NCBI RefSeq assembly: GCF_965216415.1
Contig: NZ_CBDCFU010000002.1
DNA length: 64,000 bases
Source: Marivita sp003149565
Lineage (GTDB): Bacteria > Pseudomonadota > Alphaproteobacteria > Rhodobacterales > Rhodobacteraceae
Reading direction: 5' to 3' (one strand)
Positions 8,654-17,159 of the stretch are shown piece by piece (position 1 is the stretch's first letter; every line of letters starts with the position of its first letter). Below the pieces are notes generated by a model, which did no database searches, was not told the origin of the DNA, and worked only from the letters and a program-made list of their open reading frames with translations. The position numbers were made by a program, and so were the translations under genes.

Positions 8654-9710
8654 ATGGCGAACAGTAAGATTGATGAGCTGATGTCGATCGGCATCGATAT
8701 CGGTAAAGACACGTTCCACATCGTGGCATTCGCCCCTGACGGGCAGTTGGTGATGCGCAAACAGGTCAAACGGCTGGCCCTGGTCCAGACATTTGAGAAG
8801 CTGCCTCGGTGCGTGGTCGGCATGGAGGGTTGTCTGAGTGCTCATTTCGTGAGCCGGACGCTTCGCAAGTTGGGCTTCGAGCCCCGGATCATACCCGCAA
8901 TCTATAAAGCCATTCATCAAGGGCCAGAAGAATGACTACAACGACGCAGAGGCAATAGCTGAAGCAGCACTGCGACCCAATCTGCCGGTTGCCCCTGAGA
9001 AGAGCCAGGAACAGCTCGACCTGCAGGCGCTTCATCGCGTTCGGTCACGGCTGGTGTCGCGCCGGACAGCGACAATCAACCAGATCCGTGCCTTCCTGAT
9101 CGAACCGGGCATCACGGTGCGCAAAGGCCTTCGGGCACTGAAGAACTCATTCGAGACGATCCTGGAGGAGCGCATGGACGAGATATCGCCCCGGATGCGG
9201 ACGATCCTGATTGGTCTCTACGGCGATTGGCTCTGGTTGGATGATCGGATCGAGACCGTTTCGAAGGAAATCGAAGTGATCAGTTGTACCGAAGAGAACT
9301 GTGTCAACGTAATGACCATTCCCGGCATAGGCCCAATGATCTCGACGGCCATAGTTGCCGCCATTGGAACAGGTGAGGCATTCGGTCGAGGCCGTGATTT
9401 TGCTGCTTGGGTTGGATTGGTGCCACGACAATATAGCACGTGGGGTCGAACGGTCCTCGGACGCATCACAAAGCGGGGCAGTTTGTACTTGCGAATGCTG
9501 TTCGTTCAAGCGGCCAAGGTCATCCTGATGCGAACCAATCGATGGCCGGACTTCAGCTTCGGAGACTGGCTGACCAAAGCAGCGGAACGGATGAACCGAA
9601 ACAAACTGGCGGTTGCCCTGGCCAATAAACTGGCAAGGATGGCCTGGAGCATCCTTCGGCACAAAACTGCGTTTGATGCACAGAGAGACGGGGTCGCAAT
9701 CGGCGTTTAA
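8654..9710 (+). pseudogene. IS110-family transposase, frameshifted
   Basis: The first frame starts at the ATG at 8654 after GGAGAAGTAGC and shows the DEDD-type N-terminus IGIDIGKDTFHIVAF. At about 8905 it leaves frame: EPRIIPAIY should continue as KPFIKGQKNDYND, which is present in another frame and implies loss of two bases. The second frame runs to 9710 and contains the Tnp_IS110 C-terminal part IPGIGPMISTAIVAAIG and FAAWVGLVPRQYSTWG. The parts together make a near full-length transposase of about 350 residues. IS110 elements lack clear inverted repeats, so ends are not given. Confidence 0.85.
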
Positions 9711-11385
9711 GCCGGATCGACCCAAAGGAGTTCGCGACTGACAGAAAGCATGGAACGGAACAATTACGCCCCCAAAGTCTGACGGCCCATTCGGTCAATT
9801 TGGACCTTGCCGCTAATTAGACCACGGCGCGTGCGTAACCCCAACACGGCCACGACCCGCGTGTCGATCAACAGGCCGGATACATATGAGCGACTTCCGA
9901 GAACATGCGAGAAATCATTTGCGAACAGCAGCCGGTACATACATTGGGCCGCAAGCAAGATGCGTGGTTTCCAGGCACGACGAACCAATTTGTACCGCCA
10001 CTCACTGTCCTCATCCGGTCCCATGCACTCGCCTTATCGAGGACAGGTGACACATTTATTGAGAAAAACGCCCCCGCTCGTCGAGAAGAATCCCAAGTTA
10101 GCCGATCGCGGCAGGCGTTAGAGGCTGTCCTCGAGAAATACTTGAATAATTGAACAGCCGGCTGGCAAAGCCTTCAATACCCGAGTTGATGTTTAGACCC
10201 CATGATCGCGTAGTGAGCCTGCGCGTTCCTAAAGCCGCGTCATCAAAACCTGCATCGAACAATGCATCCGTCAACACATCGAAACCACCATGGTCGGCTG
10301 GCAGGCCCACGGTCAGCTCAATGGAAAACTCTTTTTCATGAACCCTCACGTCATCATCCTTCTCGGCATCTCCGCCTGCGGCGTAGACCGCAGCTGGCTT
10401 TTCAATTCCGGCGGCACTGTCCTTCGGTAGGCTGAAAAGCTCAAGCTGTCTTGCTTGCAATCGGATCTCCTTCGGGCCTCTCCTGCACCAACTGGCTCGA
10501 CGCGACCCGCAGGCGTAGGAGCTCATTGCAAGTGGCCTCTACAGGGCCTTGCTGAGCTTGCACAGGACCTCCTCCCCGGAGGAACTACCAAGAGTTCAGG
10601 CAGACTCGTCTCCGAAGCGGCACGGTGGCACCAACCGCATCCGCAGAAGATCTCGTGCCTTGGGCATCCGTTGAGGTTTCCGGCGATCCGCCTCTACAAA
10701 GCCCCACCGAGAAGCCATTCAGCCTCCCCAAACTCCTCTTATTGATCCCATTCATTGCGTTCAGTGCACCTCTTGACCGTGTGCACCAACTGGAGCGCGT
10801 ATGTGCGCACACCGTCGGACTCAGCGCGGACTCCAACGAAGTTCTCATTGGATTTCAATTGGCCAGTAGAAATCTCGCGCCCCTACCGCCGGAGCCAAGA
10901 TGCATCGAATGATTGATTTCCAGGAAACGGAGAAGGACTCATTCGATCTCCAAGGCAATCATATGCCTCGCCCTTAGAACGATGTCCGAGAATACAACTG
11001 CCAATGATGGCAGTGACGAGGATCACTCGCCCTTGGATGCCCTTCGAAAATTGCATTACAAAAAAGATACTTGGTCTACGCGCTATTGTCGTCCTGACTG
11101 AAGCCCAAATTCTCTAACTTTTTTCTTCGCCTCACCCTGACACGGCCAATCTTCTCTTCTGAGTCGCGGTCAACAATCGCTGCAACCGCACCAACGACAC
11201 GCACAGGTTGAGGAGACAAAATCATGGTTCAAGTGCTCGAATGAACTTTTGGACTCTTAAAAAATATAAACATAACTGCAACTTAAACGACACTTTTCCG
11301 ATATCTAACGCTATTCTAATTCGTCTCGTTTCCGGCGCAATCAGGATGAACCGACTTCCTCAGCTCGTAAGATCGGAGCTACCGG
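9711..11385. other. Long gene-poor stretch inside the tRNA-Leu island
   Basis: About 1.7 kb without a convincing intact gene. Short frames on both strands show no recognisable domains except one fragment at 10098-10526, listed separately. A minus-strand frame at 9764-10024 is not recognisable. The stretch probably consists of degraded island DNA. The last 100 bases hold an AT-rich segment (11240-11330) that likely contains the promoter of the excisionase-like gene. Confidence 0.45.
10098..10526 (-). pseudogene. Fragment of an unidentified protein
   Basis: Only the central part looks like real protein: FSIELTVGLPADHGG followed by FDVLTDALFDAGFDDAALGT. This pattern resembles small conserved proteins sometimes found beside helix-turn-helix genes, but I cannot name the family. 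The residues before and after it do not look conserved, and no good ribosome site precedes the possible starts. I read it as the remnant of a larger gene; it could instead be spurious. Confidence 0.3.
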
Positions 11386-11598
11386 ATGTCTCTTCGCGCA
11401 CAACCTATTGCCGTCAAGGAAAATACGGCTGCCGCCATGCTCGACATGTCGACGGCCGAATTCCGGCGTTTGGTGGGAAGCGGCGCCCTGCCGCCACCGT
11501 GTCAGCTCGGAGAAGTGGTCCGTTGGCGTGTCGCGGATCTGGAAGCGATCCTCAGTGGAACCAAACGAAAGCCGGACGGTGATGACGATTTCGAATAA
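11386..11598 (+). CDS. AlpA/excisionase-like helix-turn-helix protein
   Basis: A 70-residue protein starting at the ATG at 11386, with CGGAG about 8 bases upstream. The segment VKENTAAAMLDMSTAEFRRL followed by GALPPP and a short wing (VVRWRVADLEAIL) has the pattern of MerR/AlpA-type excisionases. It ends in an acidic tail. Its stop overlaps the start of the integrase gene at 11582, the usual xis-int arrangement, so it probably directs excision of the tRNA-Leu island. It looks intact even though the integrase next to it is broken. Confidence 0.75.
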   Translation: MSLRAQPIAVKENTAAAMLDMSTAEFRRLVGSGALPPPCQLGEVVRWRVADLEAILSGTKRKPDGDDDFE

Positions 11599-11830
11599 CA
11601 GGAAACCAAAAAAACCGCGGATCCAGCGCGAGCGCTTGAAGTGGGTCTGGCCCCGGAACGGGTCTGAATGGGTACCCTATCACAGGGTCACTTGGACAGA
11701 TGGCTCTGGCAAGAGAAAAGAGCGCAACATCAAGCTCAATTGGGAGGGAAATCTTCGAAAGCTCGATGAGGAATACTGGGCAGCAGAGGCGGGTCGACAT
11801 CCAACGCAACTCAAGCCGGCGAGGCACACT
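11582..11830 (+). pseudogene. Island integrase, N-terminal part, cut by IS21
   Basis: This frame starts at the ATG at 11582 inside the end of the excisionase gene and gives a basic, Trp-rich N-terminus (LKWVWPRNGSEWVPYHRV) typical of arm-binding domains of tyrosine integrases. At 11830, after KPARHT, the sequence enters the left end of an IS21-family element. Joining ACT at 11828 to TGG at 14445 restores a continuous frame reading RHTWAECIREW into the C-terminal part, so this and the piece at 14445-15287 were one gene. Confidence 0.85.
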
Positions 11831-11947
11831 TGTGCGTATTTCGCGGAACTTGGGCAGTGATTTCACGCGATCTCGGGCGCGCGTTTCACGGCATCGTGGG
11901 CAGCCGTTTCACGATCATGGGCAGGCTGGTCGACAGGTTTCATAGAG

Positions 11948-12712
11948 TCAGTCCTGACCGTTTTGGTCAAGCGGTTTCGGAGCGCCGAGTTTTCGTCGCA
12001 TGCTGTCTCCGGTCAGTGCGAGACGGTGTGCATTGTGCACCAGGCGGTCGAGAATGGCGTCGGCCAGGGTCGGATCGCCGATGGCCTCATGCCACTGGTC
12101 GATCGGCAGCTGACTTGTCACGATGGTTGATCCGCGGCCCTGTCGGTCTTCAAGAATTTCGAGGAGATCACGGCGTTCGGCCGCGGTGAGCACCGACAGG
12201 CCCCAGTCGTCCAGGATCAGAAGCTCAGTGCGTTCGATGGATTTCAGGACGCGGGCATGGCGGCCATCACCTCGGGCGATAACCAGCGCCTGAAAGAGCC
12301 GCGGGACGCGATGATACATGACCCGGCGATCGTCACGGCAGGCTTTATGACCGAGCGCACAGGCAATCCAACTTTTGCCCAGGCCTGTCGGGCCAGTGAT
12401 CAGCAAATTCTCATGCCGATCGATCCAGCCACCGTCGATGAGATGCGCCATGACCGATTTGTCGATGCCACGCGGGCTGCGCATGTCGAGGTCTTCGACG
12501 CAGGCGGCCTGGCGGAGAGAAGCGAACCTCAGGCGTGTCGCCAGCTTCTTGGCATCACGCTCGGCTGCCTCGCGATCCACGAGCAAACCGAGGCGCTCTT
12601 CAAAGCTCAAACTGTCGAACATGTCACTGGCGCGACGCTGTTCGTCCAGCGCCTTGGCCATGCCCATGAAGCCCATAGCCTCAAGTCGTTCAGATGTGGG
12701 ATGTGTCAGCAA
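11948..12712 (-). CDS. istB: IS21-family helper ATPase IstB
   Basis: The frame is open far upstream, but homology begins at LLTHPTSERLEAMGFMGMAK, so I place the start at the TTG at 12712, preceded by AAGGAAACATCCC; this gives 254 residues. It is an AAA+ ATPase with Walker A GPTGLGKSW and Walker B LLILDDWGL. IstB remodels DNA and selects the target for the IstA transposase. The gene starts 16 bases after the istA stop and is probably translationally coupled to it. Confidence 0.9.
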   Translation of the reverse strand: MLTHPTSERLEAMGFMGMAKALDEQRRASDMFDSLSFEERLGLLVDREAAERDAKKLATRLRFASLRQAACVEDLDMRSPRGIDKSVMAHLIDGGWIDRHENLLITGPTGLGKSWIACALGHKACRDDRRVMYHRVPRLFQALVIARGDGRHARVLKSIERTELLILDDWGLSVLTAAERRDLLEILEDRQGRGSTIVTSQLPIDQWHEAIGDPTLADAILDRLVHNAHRLALTGDSMRRKLGAPKPLDQNGQD

Positions 12713-12728
12713 GGGATGTTTCCTTTTC

Positions 12729-14267
12729 TTAGTGGTAGTAATTCTGGCCTCGGATGTTGGGATGCTGCAGGGGAAGCTCGTCAGCTTCGGGCTCCAGAAA
12801 GGCCTGATCGAGGCCGGTCTGCAGAATGGATCGGATAGACGCCACGGAACGCGCCTTGATGGCGACACCACGCCGACAGGCAGCATCAAGGCGAGCTGGT
12901 TCATAGCTTTTAGCCAATGACAACACGCCGAGGCAGGTCCGGAAGCCCTGTTCAGGGTGTGGGCGGTTCTCCATGACAATTTGGCAGAACGCGGCAACGG
13001 ATGGCCCCAGCTTCTCAGCGCTGGCCAAGATGCGCGCAGGTGTCCATTCCGCGTAACGCCGGTGAGAAGACGGCATGTGATCGGGCACTGTGATATGGCT
13101 GCCCCGCCCGGGATTGCGGGCATGGCTTGCCACGCGCTTGCCACGATGGAAGACCTCTAAAGTCGTCTGGGTCAGCCTCAGATCGACGAGTTGCCGGATC
13201 AGACCGAAGGGGACCGAGTACCAGCTGCCATCCGCCTCTATGTGATAGTCTGGTGCGACACGCGCCCGTTTCCAGCGGGCGAAGACATATGGGCTCGCTG
13301 GGAGGGGCATCAGGTTCGGACGGTCCAACGTGGCAAAAAGATCGGCACGGCTGGCCCCGTAGTCGCGCATAACCCGCGTGTTCAGGTCATCCAGCAAGGG
13401 CCGGATTGCCGCGTTCAACTCGGCCAGTGAGAAGAACCGCCGGTTCCGCAGCCGCGCGACAATCCAACGTTGTGACACCTGAACCGCCACTTCAGCTTTT
13501 GCTTTGTCTTTTGGCTTGTAGGGCCGCGCTGGTAGGATCGCCGTGCCGTAGTGCTCAGCCATCTCAGCATAGGTTCGATTAAGGCCTGGATCATGACGAT
13601 CGGGCTTGATCACAGCTGACTTCAGGTTGTCCGGGACCACCACCTTCGGCACACCACCAAGATAGCTGAACATACGGGTGTGCGCGCCGATCCAGTCTTC
13701 CAGCCCTTCGGAGGCAACGGCTTCGGCATAAGTGTAACTTGATGCCCCCATGGCCGCGACAAACAGCTTGGCAGTACGGACCTCGCCAGTGTCAGGATCA
13801 ACGATCTCTATCGTATCCCCCGAGAAGTCCACGAAGACTTTCTCACCACCTACATGTGTCTGACGCATGCTGGGGCGGACGCGTCCCTTCCAGGCGTCAA
13901 AGTGTGTGCAAAACCAGGTGTAACCGAAGCCGCCAGGATGCTGTTCGCGGTATTCCTGCCAAAGCAGCATGCGGGTGACCCCGCGCTTGCGCAGTTCCTT
14001 GTCAATCATCGACCAATCGGGAACGGGACGGTTCGGATCCGGGACCGTAGGTGATGCTGGAAACAAAAGCAGCTCCAGACCGTCATCATCCAGGCCCTCA
14101 GGCAGCGGCCAACCCAAGCCTGCTTCTCGAGCGCGCCGCACATAGGTTCCAACGCTTCCTTTCCCAAGTCCTAGTGACGTGGCGATCGCCCGCTCACTCA
14201 GCCCTTGGGCAAACTTCAATCTCAATACATCTCGAATCCGGCGCATGTTTAGACGTCCTGTCGGCAT
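12729..14267 (-). CDS. istA: IS21-family transposase IstA
   Basis: A 512-residue protein starting at the ATG at 14267 with GGGAGGGGCTGA upstream. It opens with a helix-turn-helix (GLSERAIATSLGLGKGSVGTY), followed by a DDE/rve catalytic core: VFVDFSGDTIEI (first Asp), VVPDNLKSAV (second Asp) and the KPKDKAKAEVAV segment (Glu). The C-terminal Mu-transposase-like domain follows (WYSVPFGL). No frameshift or stop is seen. It cuts and joins the ends of this element together with IstB. Confidence 0.93.
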   Translation of the reverse strand: MPTGRLNMRRIRDVLRLKFAQGLSERAIATSLGLGKGSVGTYVRRAREAGLGWPLPEGLDDDGLELLLFPASPTVPDPNRPVPDWSMIDKELRKRGVTRMLLWQEYREQHPGGFGYTWFCTHFDAWKGRVRPSMRQTHVGGEKVFVDFSGDTIEIVDPDTGEVRTAKLFVAAMGASSYTYAEAVASEGLEDWIGAHTRMFSYLGGVPKVVVPDNLKSAVIKPDRHDPGLNRTYAEMAEHYGTAILPARPYKPKDKAKAEVAVQVSQRWIVARLRNRRFFSLAELNAAIRPLLDDLNTRVMRDYGASRADLFATLDRPNLMPLPASPYVFARWKRARVAPDYHIEADGSWYSVPFGLIRQLVDLRLTQTTLEVFHRGKRVASHARNPGRGSHITVPDHMPSSHRRYAEWTPARILASAEKLGPSVAAFCQIVMENRPHPEQGFRTCLGVLSLAKSYEPARLDAACRRGVAIKARSVASIRSILQTGLDQAFLEPEADELPLQHPNIRGQNYYH

Positions 14268-14336
14268 TCAGCCCCTCCCTGTGAATAGGAGAGCCAGTAT
14301 CCTCAGTACGTCGACCAGGTCTGCCCACGATCCCGC

Positions 14337-14440
14337 GAAATCAGTGCCCGCGTTCGCGTGAAATCAGTGCCCGCGTTCGCGTGAAATCAGTGCCCAAGAT
14401 CAGATGAAATCGGTGCCCGCCTTCCCGCGAAACACGCACG
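14337..14440. repeat. Terminal transposase-binding repeats of IS21, 23-bp period
   Basis: GAAATCAGTGCCC occurs at 14337, 14360 and 14383, as GAAATCGGTGCCC at 14406, and as a diverged terminal copy starting at 14429. The spacing is exactly 23 bases. The left end of the element holds matching inverted copies (GTTTCAC and ATTTCAC words at 11860-11940). Such arrays are usual IstA binding sites. They superficially resemble a CRISPR but have no spacers. Confidence 0.8.
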
Positions 14441-14444
14441 CACT

Positions 14445-15287
14445 TGGGCTGAATGCATCCGCGAATGGCGTAGTGATGCTCGAATTCAGATGAAGCTCTC
14501 GGATGGCACTAAGAAGTCGTACAACAGGGAGTTCGAGAAGATCCTCGAGAAGAACGCCGACAAGCCGATGTCTTCAACCACCAAGGCAGCCATCCGGAAA
14601 AAGCACAACGCCATGTCACCAACGCCAAGAGCCGCAGACTGGATGTTGCAGACCGTTTCCATTCTTTGGAACTATGCGAAAGACAAGCATGACTGGCCGC
14701 TTGCCGAAAATCCGACCAAGGGTGTGGACAAATACGGCTCGCAACGAGAATTCTTGACATGGCCGGACTGGATGCTCGAGGCGCTTGCCAAGGCGCCCCA
14801 CGATGTGCGGGTCGCAGGGGAATTGATCCGTGGAACGGGACAAAGGCCCGCTGCGGCGATCAAGATGCTTAGAAGCGCTTTCAAGGGCGAGTGGGTTACG
14901 GTCACGGATGAAAAGGGCGATGAGACCTTCGACATCTACTGTCCTGTCCGTCTGAGAACGTTGGTCGAAGGCCTCGAAGAAGGTCCGAGGCATGTGCTTG
15001 CGAAGTCGGAGACTGCGCCGCGCTCCTATGACGATGTAGAAAAGTCATTTCGAGCATGGCGTAAGACGCTTGTCGACTTGGCCAAAAAGCACGACGACAA
15101 CGCAAGTCGCTACACTCTCCATGGTCTCCGGAAGCGAGCATGCGTTGAACTCGCCGAAGCCAACTGTTCCGACGCAGAAATTCAAGCTGTCACGGGTCAG
15201 AGCACCGAAACGGTCGCGCACTACAGGAAACAGGCGAACCGACGAGCAATGTCGCGAACCGCGCAGCAGCGGCGATTCCAGGAATGA
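14445..15287 (+). pseudogene. Island tyrosine integrase, C-terminal part
   Basis: This is the larger piece of the integrase split by IS21. It includes the core-binding domain and the catalytic domain: Arg in RGTGQRPAA, the HGLRKR box (H-x-x-R) and the nucleophile Tyr in VAHYRKQ. An internal ATG at 14490 would allow a 265-residue protein without the arm-binding domain. The gene ends 80 bases before the right att site at tRNA-Leu, as expected for the enzyme that inserted this island. Without the N-terminal part, integration and excision are unlikely. Confidence 0.85.
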
Positions 15288-15310
15288 AGTGGGAGTCGCA
15301 TGTGGGAGTC
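15288..15310 (+). repeat. Putative integrase arm sites, right end
   Basis: AGTGGGAGTC (15288-15297) and TGTGGGAGTC (15301-15310) are near-identical direct repeats 13 bases apart, 57 bases inside the right att repeat. Matching words lie at the island's left end, forming an inverted pair at 890-899 and 922-932. Distribution around the att core suggests recombinase or excisionase binding, which I infer from position only. Confidence 0.4.
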
Positions 15311-15366
15311 ACATGGCACCAGAAGGCATGCGCTCTGTATTTCGGCGCGCATGCCTTTGAATTCAT

Positions 15367-15452
15367 TGGTGCCCAAGGCGAGACTCGAACTCGCACGCTG
15401 TTGCCAGCGGGGGATTTTGAATCCCCTGCGTCTACCATTCCGCCACTTGGGC
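15367..15452 (-). tRNA. tRNA-Leu (anticodon CAA)
   Basis: An 86-base gene with CCA encoded. The acceptor strands GCCCAAG and CTTGGGC pair fully. The D-arm segment TGGCGGAATGGTAGACGC, the anticodon arm with loop TTCAAAA (anticodon CAA), a long variable arm (class II) and the T arm GTTCGAGTC are all present. It decodes UUG codons. It is the integration site of the island: its last 56 bases are repeated at 794-849. Confidence 0.96.
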
Positions 15453-15574
15453 CTCGCGCAATCCCTATCCAAGCTCTGCGGCCTCGTCCAGCGCAAAAAC
15501 GCATTTCGGGGCGGCAGGCTTGACCCCCCGGCTGCTGCATGGTCTTTGCGCATTATCGCATTCCCGGAGCCGTC

Positions 15575-16153
15575 ATGTTGCAGCGCCTGTACCAGTGGAC
15601 GATGTCCTTGGCTGACCATCCTCGCGCCCTCTGGGTGCTTGCGATTGTGGCATTTGTGGAAAGCTCGGTCTTTCCGATTCCGCCTGATGTCTTGATGATC
15701 CCGATGATCCTGGCGCGGCCCTCGCGGGCGTGGCTGATTGCATTGTTGGCAACTGTGTCTTCGGTGCTCGGCGGTATGCTGGGATACGCAATTGGGTATT
15801 TCTTCTACGAGGCGCTTGGCGAACCGATCCTGAGCGCGCTTGGCAAGGCGGATGCGATGGCCGAGTTCAACGACCGCTTCAACGGCGTCGGATTTTGGGC
15901 CGTGCTGATCGCCGGTGTGACGCCGTTCCCGTACAAAGTCATAACGATCATGTCGGGCTGGACGGCCATGCCGCTGACCACCTTTGTTGTCACATCCGTG
16001 ATCGCGCGGGCCTTGCGGTTCTTTGTCGTTGCGGGTCTGTTGTGGGCATTTGGGGCACCAATCCGGACGTTCATTGAAAAGCGGCTTGGATTGATGTTCA
16101 CGCTCTTTGTCGTGCTTCTGATTGGAGGCTTCTACGTGGTGAAATTCCTATGA
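15575..16153 (+). CDS. yqaA: YqaA/DedA-type membrane protein
   Basis: The start is the ATG at 15575 after CCCGGAGCCGTC, giving 192 residues. The protein has four or five membrane segments and the SNARE-associated/DedA pattern: FVESSVFPIPPDVLMIP near the N-terminus and a glycine-rich GGMLGYAIGYFFYE helix, then ITIMSGWTAM. YqaA proteins belong to the DedA group implicated in membrane lipid and proton-gradient homeostasis; the precise activity is not settled. It overlaps dsbB by four bases (ATGA), so the two form an operon starting right after tRNA-Leu. Confidence 0.85.
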   Translation: MLQRLYQWTMSLADHPRALWVLAIVAFVESSVFPIPPDVLMIPMILARPSRAWLIALLATVSSVLGGMLGYAIGYFFYEALGEPILSALGKADAMAEFNDRFNGVGFWAVLIAGVTPFPYKVITIMSGWTAMPLTTFVVTSVIARALRFFVVAGLLWAFGAPIRTFIEKRLGLMFTLFVVLLIGGFYVVKFL

Positions 16154-16617
16154 CACTGAACCGTCGGATGCTGATGTTGCTTGCCGCAGGTGGGTCTCTT
16201 GCGCTGATGCTGGGAGCGCTCGCCTTTCAGCATATCGGTGGTTTGCCGCCCTGTAAGCTGTGCATCTGGCAGCGCTATCCCCATGTGGTGGCAATTGCGC
16301 TTGGTGCAGTGGCTTTGCGGTTTGGGACTGCCGTTCTGGCATGGCTTGGCGCTTTGGCAGCGTTCACCACGGCAGCCGTCGGTGCCTATCACACCGGGGT
16401 CGAGCGCGGCTGGTGGGAAGGTCCGACCACATGTTCTTCGGGGCCTATCGGCGGGCTGTCGACAGACGAGCTGTTCGACCAGATCATGAACGCGCCACTG
16501 GTGCGCTGTGACGAGGTGCCGTGGGAGATGTTCGGCCTGTCGATGGCCAGCTGGAACATGGTGATTTCGCTGGTACTGATGGCTCTGTGGATCGCAGCAG
16601 CGCGCAAGCCTGCCTAG
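16150..16617 (+). CDS. dsbB: Disulfide bond formation protein DsbB
   Basis: A 155-residue inner-membrane protein with four hydrophobic segments. The quinone-coupled pair is CKLC (after GGLPP) and the second periplasmic pair lies in TTCSSG and VRCDEVPW. DsbB reoxidises the periplasmic thiol oxidase DsbA and passes electrons to quinone. It overlaps yqaA by four bases and converges with the lrp-type regulator, the two stop codons overlapping. DsbA is not in the window. Confidence 0.92.
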   Translation: MTLNRRMLMLLAAGGSLALMLGALAFQHIGGLPPCKLCIWQRYPHVVAIALGAVALRFGTAVLAWLGALAAFTTAAVGAYHTGVERGWWEGPTTCSSGPIGGLSTDELFDQIMNAPLVRCDEVPWEMFGLSMASWNMVISLVLMALWIAAARKPA

Positions 16618-17042
16618 GCACCGCTTTTGCGGGTCGACAGCAAGAGAGACGTTTCCGACTGAGACACGCCATCGAATTTGCGGATGCGGGACAGCACATC
16701 ATCCAGCGCCTCAAGAGTCTCGGTCCCCAGTTCGGCAATAACGTCCCAACGCCCATTGGTGGAATGCAGCGCCCGCACTTGCGGCAAGGCTGTGAGTTGA
16801 CGGATCACTCGGTCCGTCCCGCGCCCTTCGATCCCGATCATCATAAGCGCGCGGACAGGGTCCTGGGCCACATCCTCTTTCAGCACCACGGTGAACCCCA
16901 CCACGTCTCCAGACGCCAGCAAACGATCGAGCCGTGCGCGTACGGTGGCGCGGGACAGGTGCAACGTTGCCGCCAGATCCGAGACCGATGCGCGGCCATT
17001 GTGGCGCAGGATCGAGATCAGCTTTTTGTCCGTGTTATCCAT
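16614..17042 (-). CDS. Lrp/AsnC-family transcriptional regulator
   Basis: Starts at the ATG at 17042 (MDNTDKKLISILRHNGR), giving 142 residues; the longer frame has no support. The N-terminal winged helix-turn-helix (ASVSDLAATLHLSRATVRAR) is followed by the RAM ligand domain (GRWDVIAELGTETLEALD). Members sense amino acids and control the neighbouring catabolic genes. Here it is divergent from arginase and ornithine cyclodeaminase, so arginine or ornithine is the likely effector. Two AT-rich palindromes lie in the shared intergenic region. Confidence 0.9.
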   Translation of the reverse strand: MDNTDKKLISILRHNGRASVSDLAATLHLSRATVRARLDRLLASGDVVGFTVVLKEDVAQDPVRALMMIGIEGRGTDRVIRQLTALPQVRALHSTNGRWDVIAELGTETLEALDDVLSRIRKFDGVSQSETSLLLSTRKSGA

Positions 17043-17060
17043 TTTGATCCAAAGACTTTT

Positions 17061-17094
17061 CAATTTGCTAAATTGTAGAACGAATTGATCAATT
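17061..17094. promoter_or_regulatory. Candidate Lrp-type operators
   Basis: Two palindromes lie between the lrp-type gene and arginase: CAATTTGCTAAATTG (17061-17075, perfect except for the central 3 bases) and AATTGATCAATT (17083-17094, perfect). Their centres are about 20 bases apart, two helical turns. AsnC/Lrp proteins bind such AT-rich repeats as dimers and octamers. The assignment is by position and symmetry only. Confidence 0.5.
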
Positions 17095-17159
17095 TGGCCA
17101 GTTCCAGATAGCCCGATCTGCACCATATATCCCTTTCAAAGAGTATGAGGACCGGATTG

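Larger units (their letters stand above)
11831..14440. mobile_element. IS21-family insertion sequence (istA-istB)
   Basis: A complete 2610-bp element with imperfect terminal repeats (TGTGCGTATTTCGCGG on the left; CGTGCGTGTTTCGCGG read inward from the right). It is flanked by CACT (11827-11830 and 14441-14444), and the identity extends to CACTTG, so the target duplication is 4 to 6 bp. Internal repeats of 23-bp period lie at both ends. It inserted in the island integrase gene, between codons for RHT and WAE. Both transposition genes look intact. Confidence 0.9.
794..15422. mobile_element. Genomic island integrated in tRNA-Leu(CAA)
   Basis: The region is bounded by a perfect 56-bp direct repeat (794-849 and 15367-15422) matching the 3' part of tRNA-Leu. 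An excisionase-like gene and a tyrosine integrase lie at the right end, beside the intact tRNA. This is the standard product of tyrosine-recombinase integration into a tRNA 3' end: the element supplies a new 3' part and pushes the original copy to the far end. Removal would place the 1-600 gene next to tRNA-Leu and yqaA. The integrase is disrupted by an IS, so excision from within seems impossible now. Cargo is a mix of transporter, signalling, oxidoreductase and decayed defence or transposition genes. Confidence 0.88.

Noticed and set aside
14337..14440. Regular 23-bp repeats that look like a small CRISPR array
   Set aside because: The repeat is contiguous with short constant linkers, lies at the end of an IS21 element, and has matching copies at the other end; these are transposase-binding repeats.
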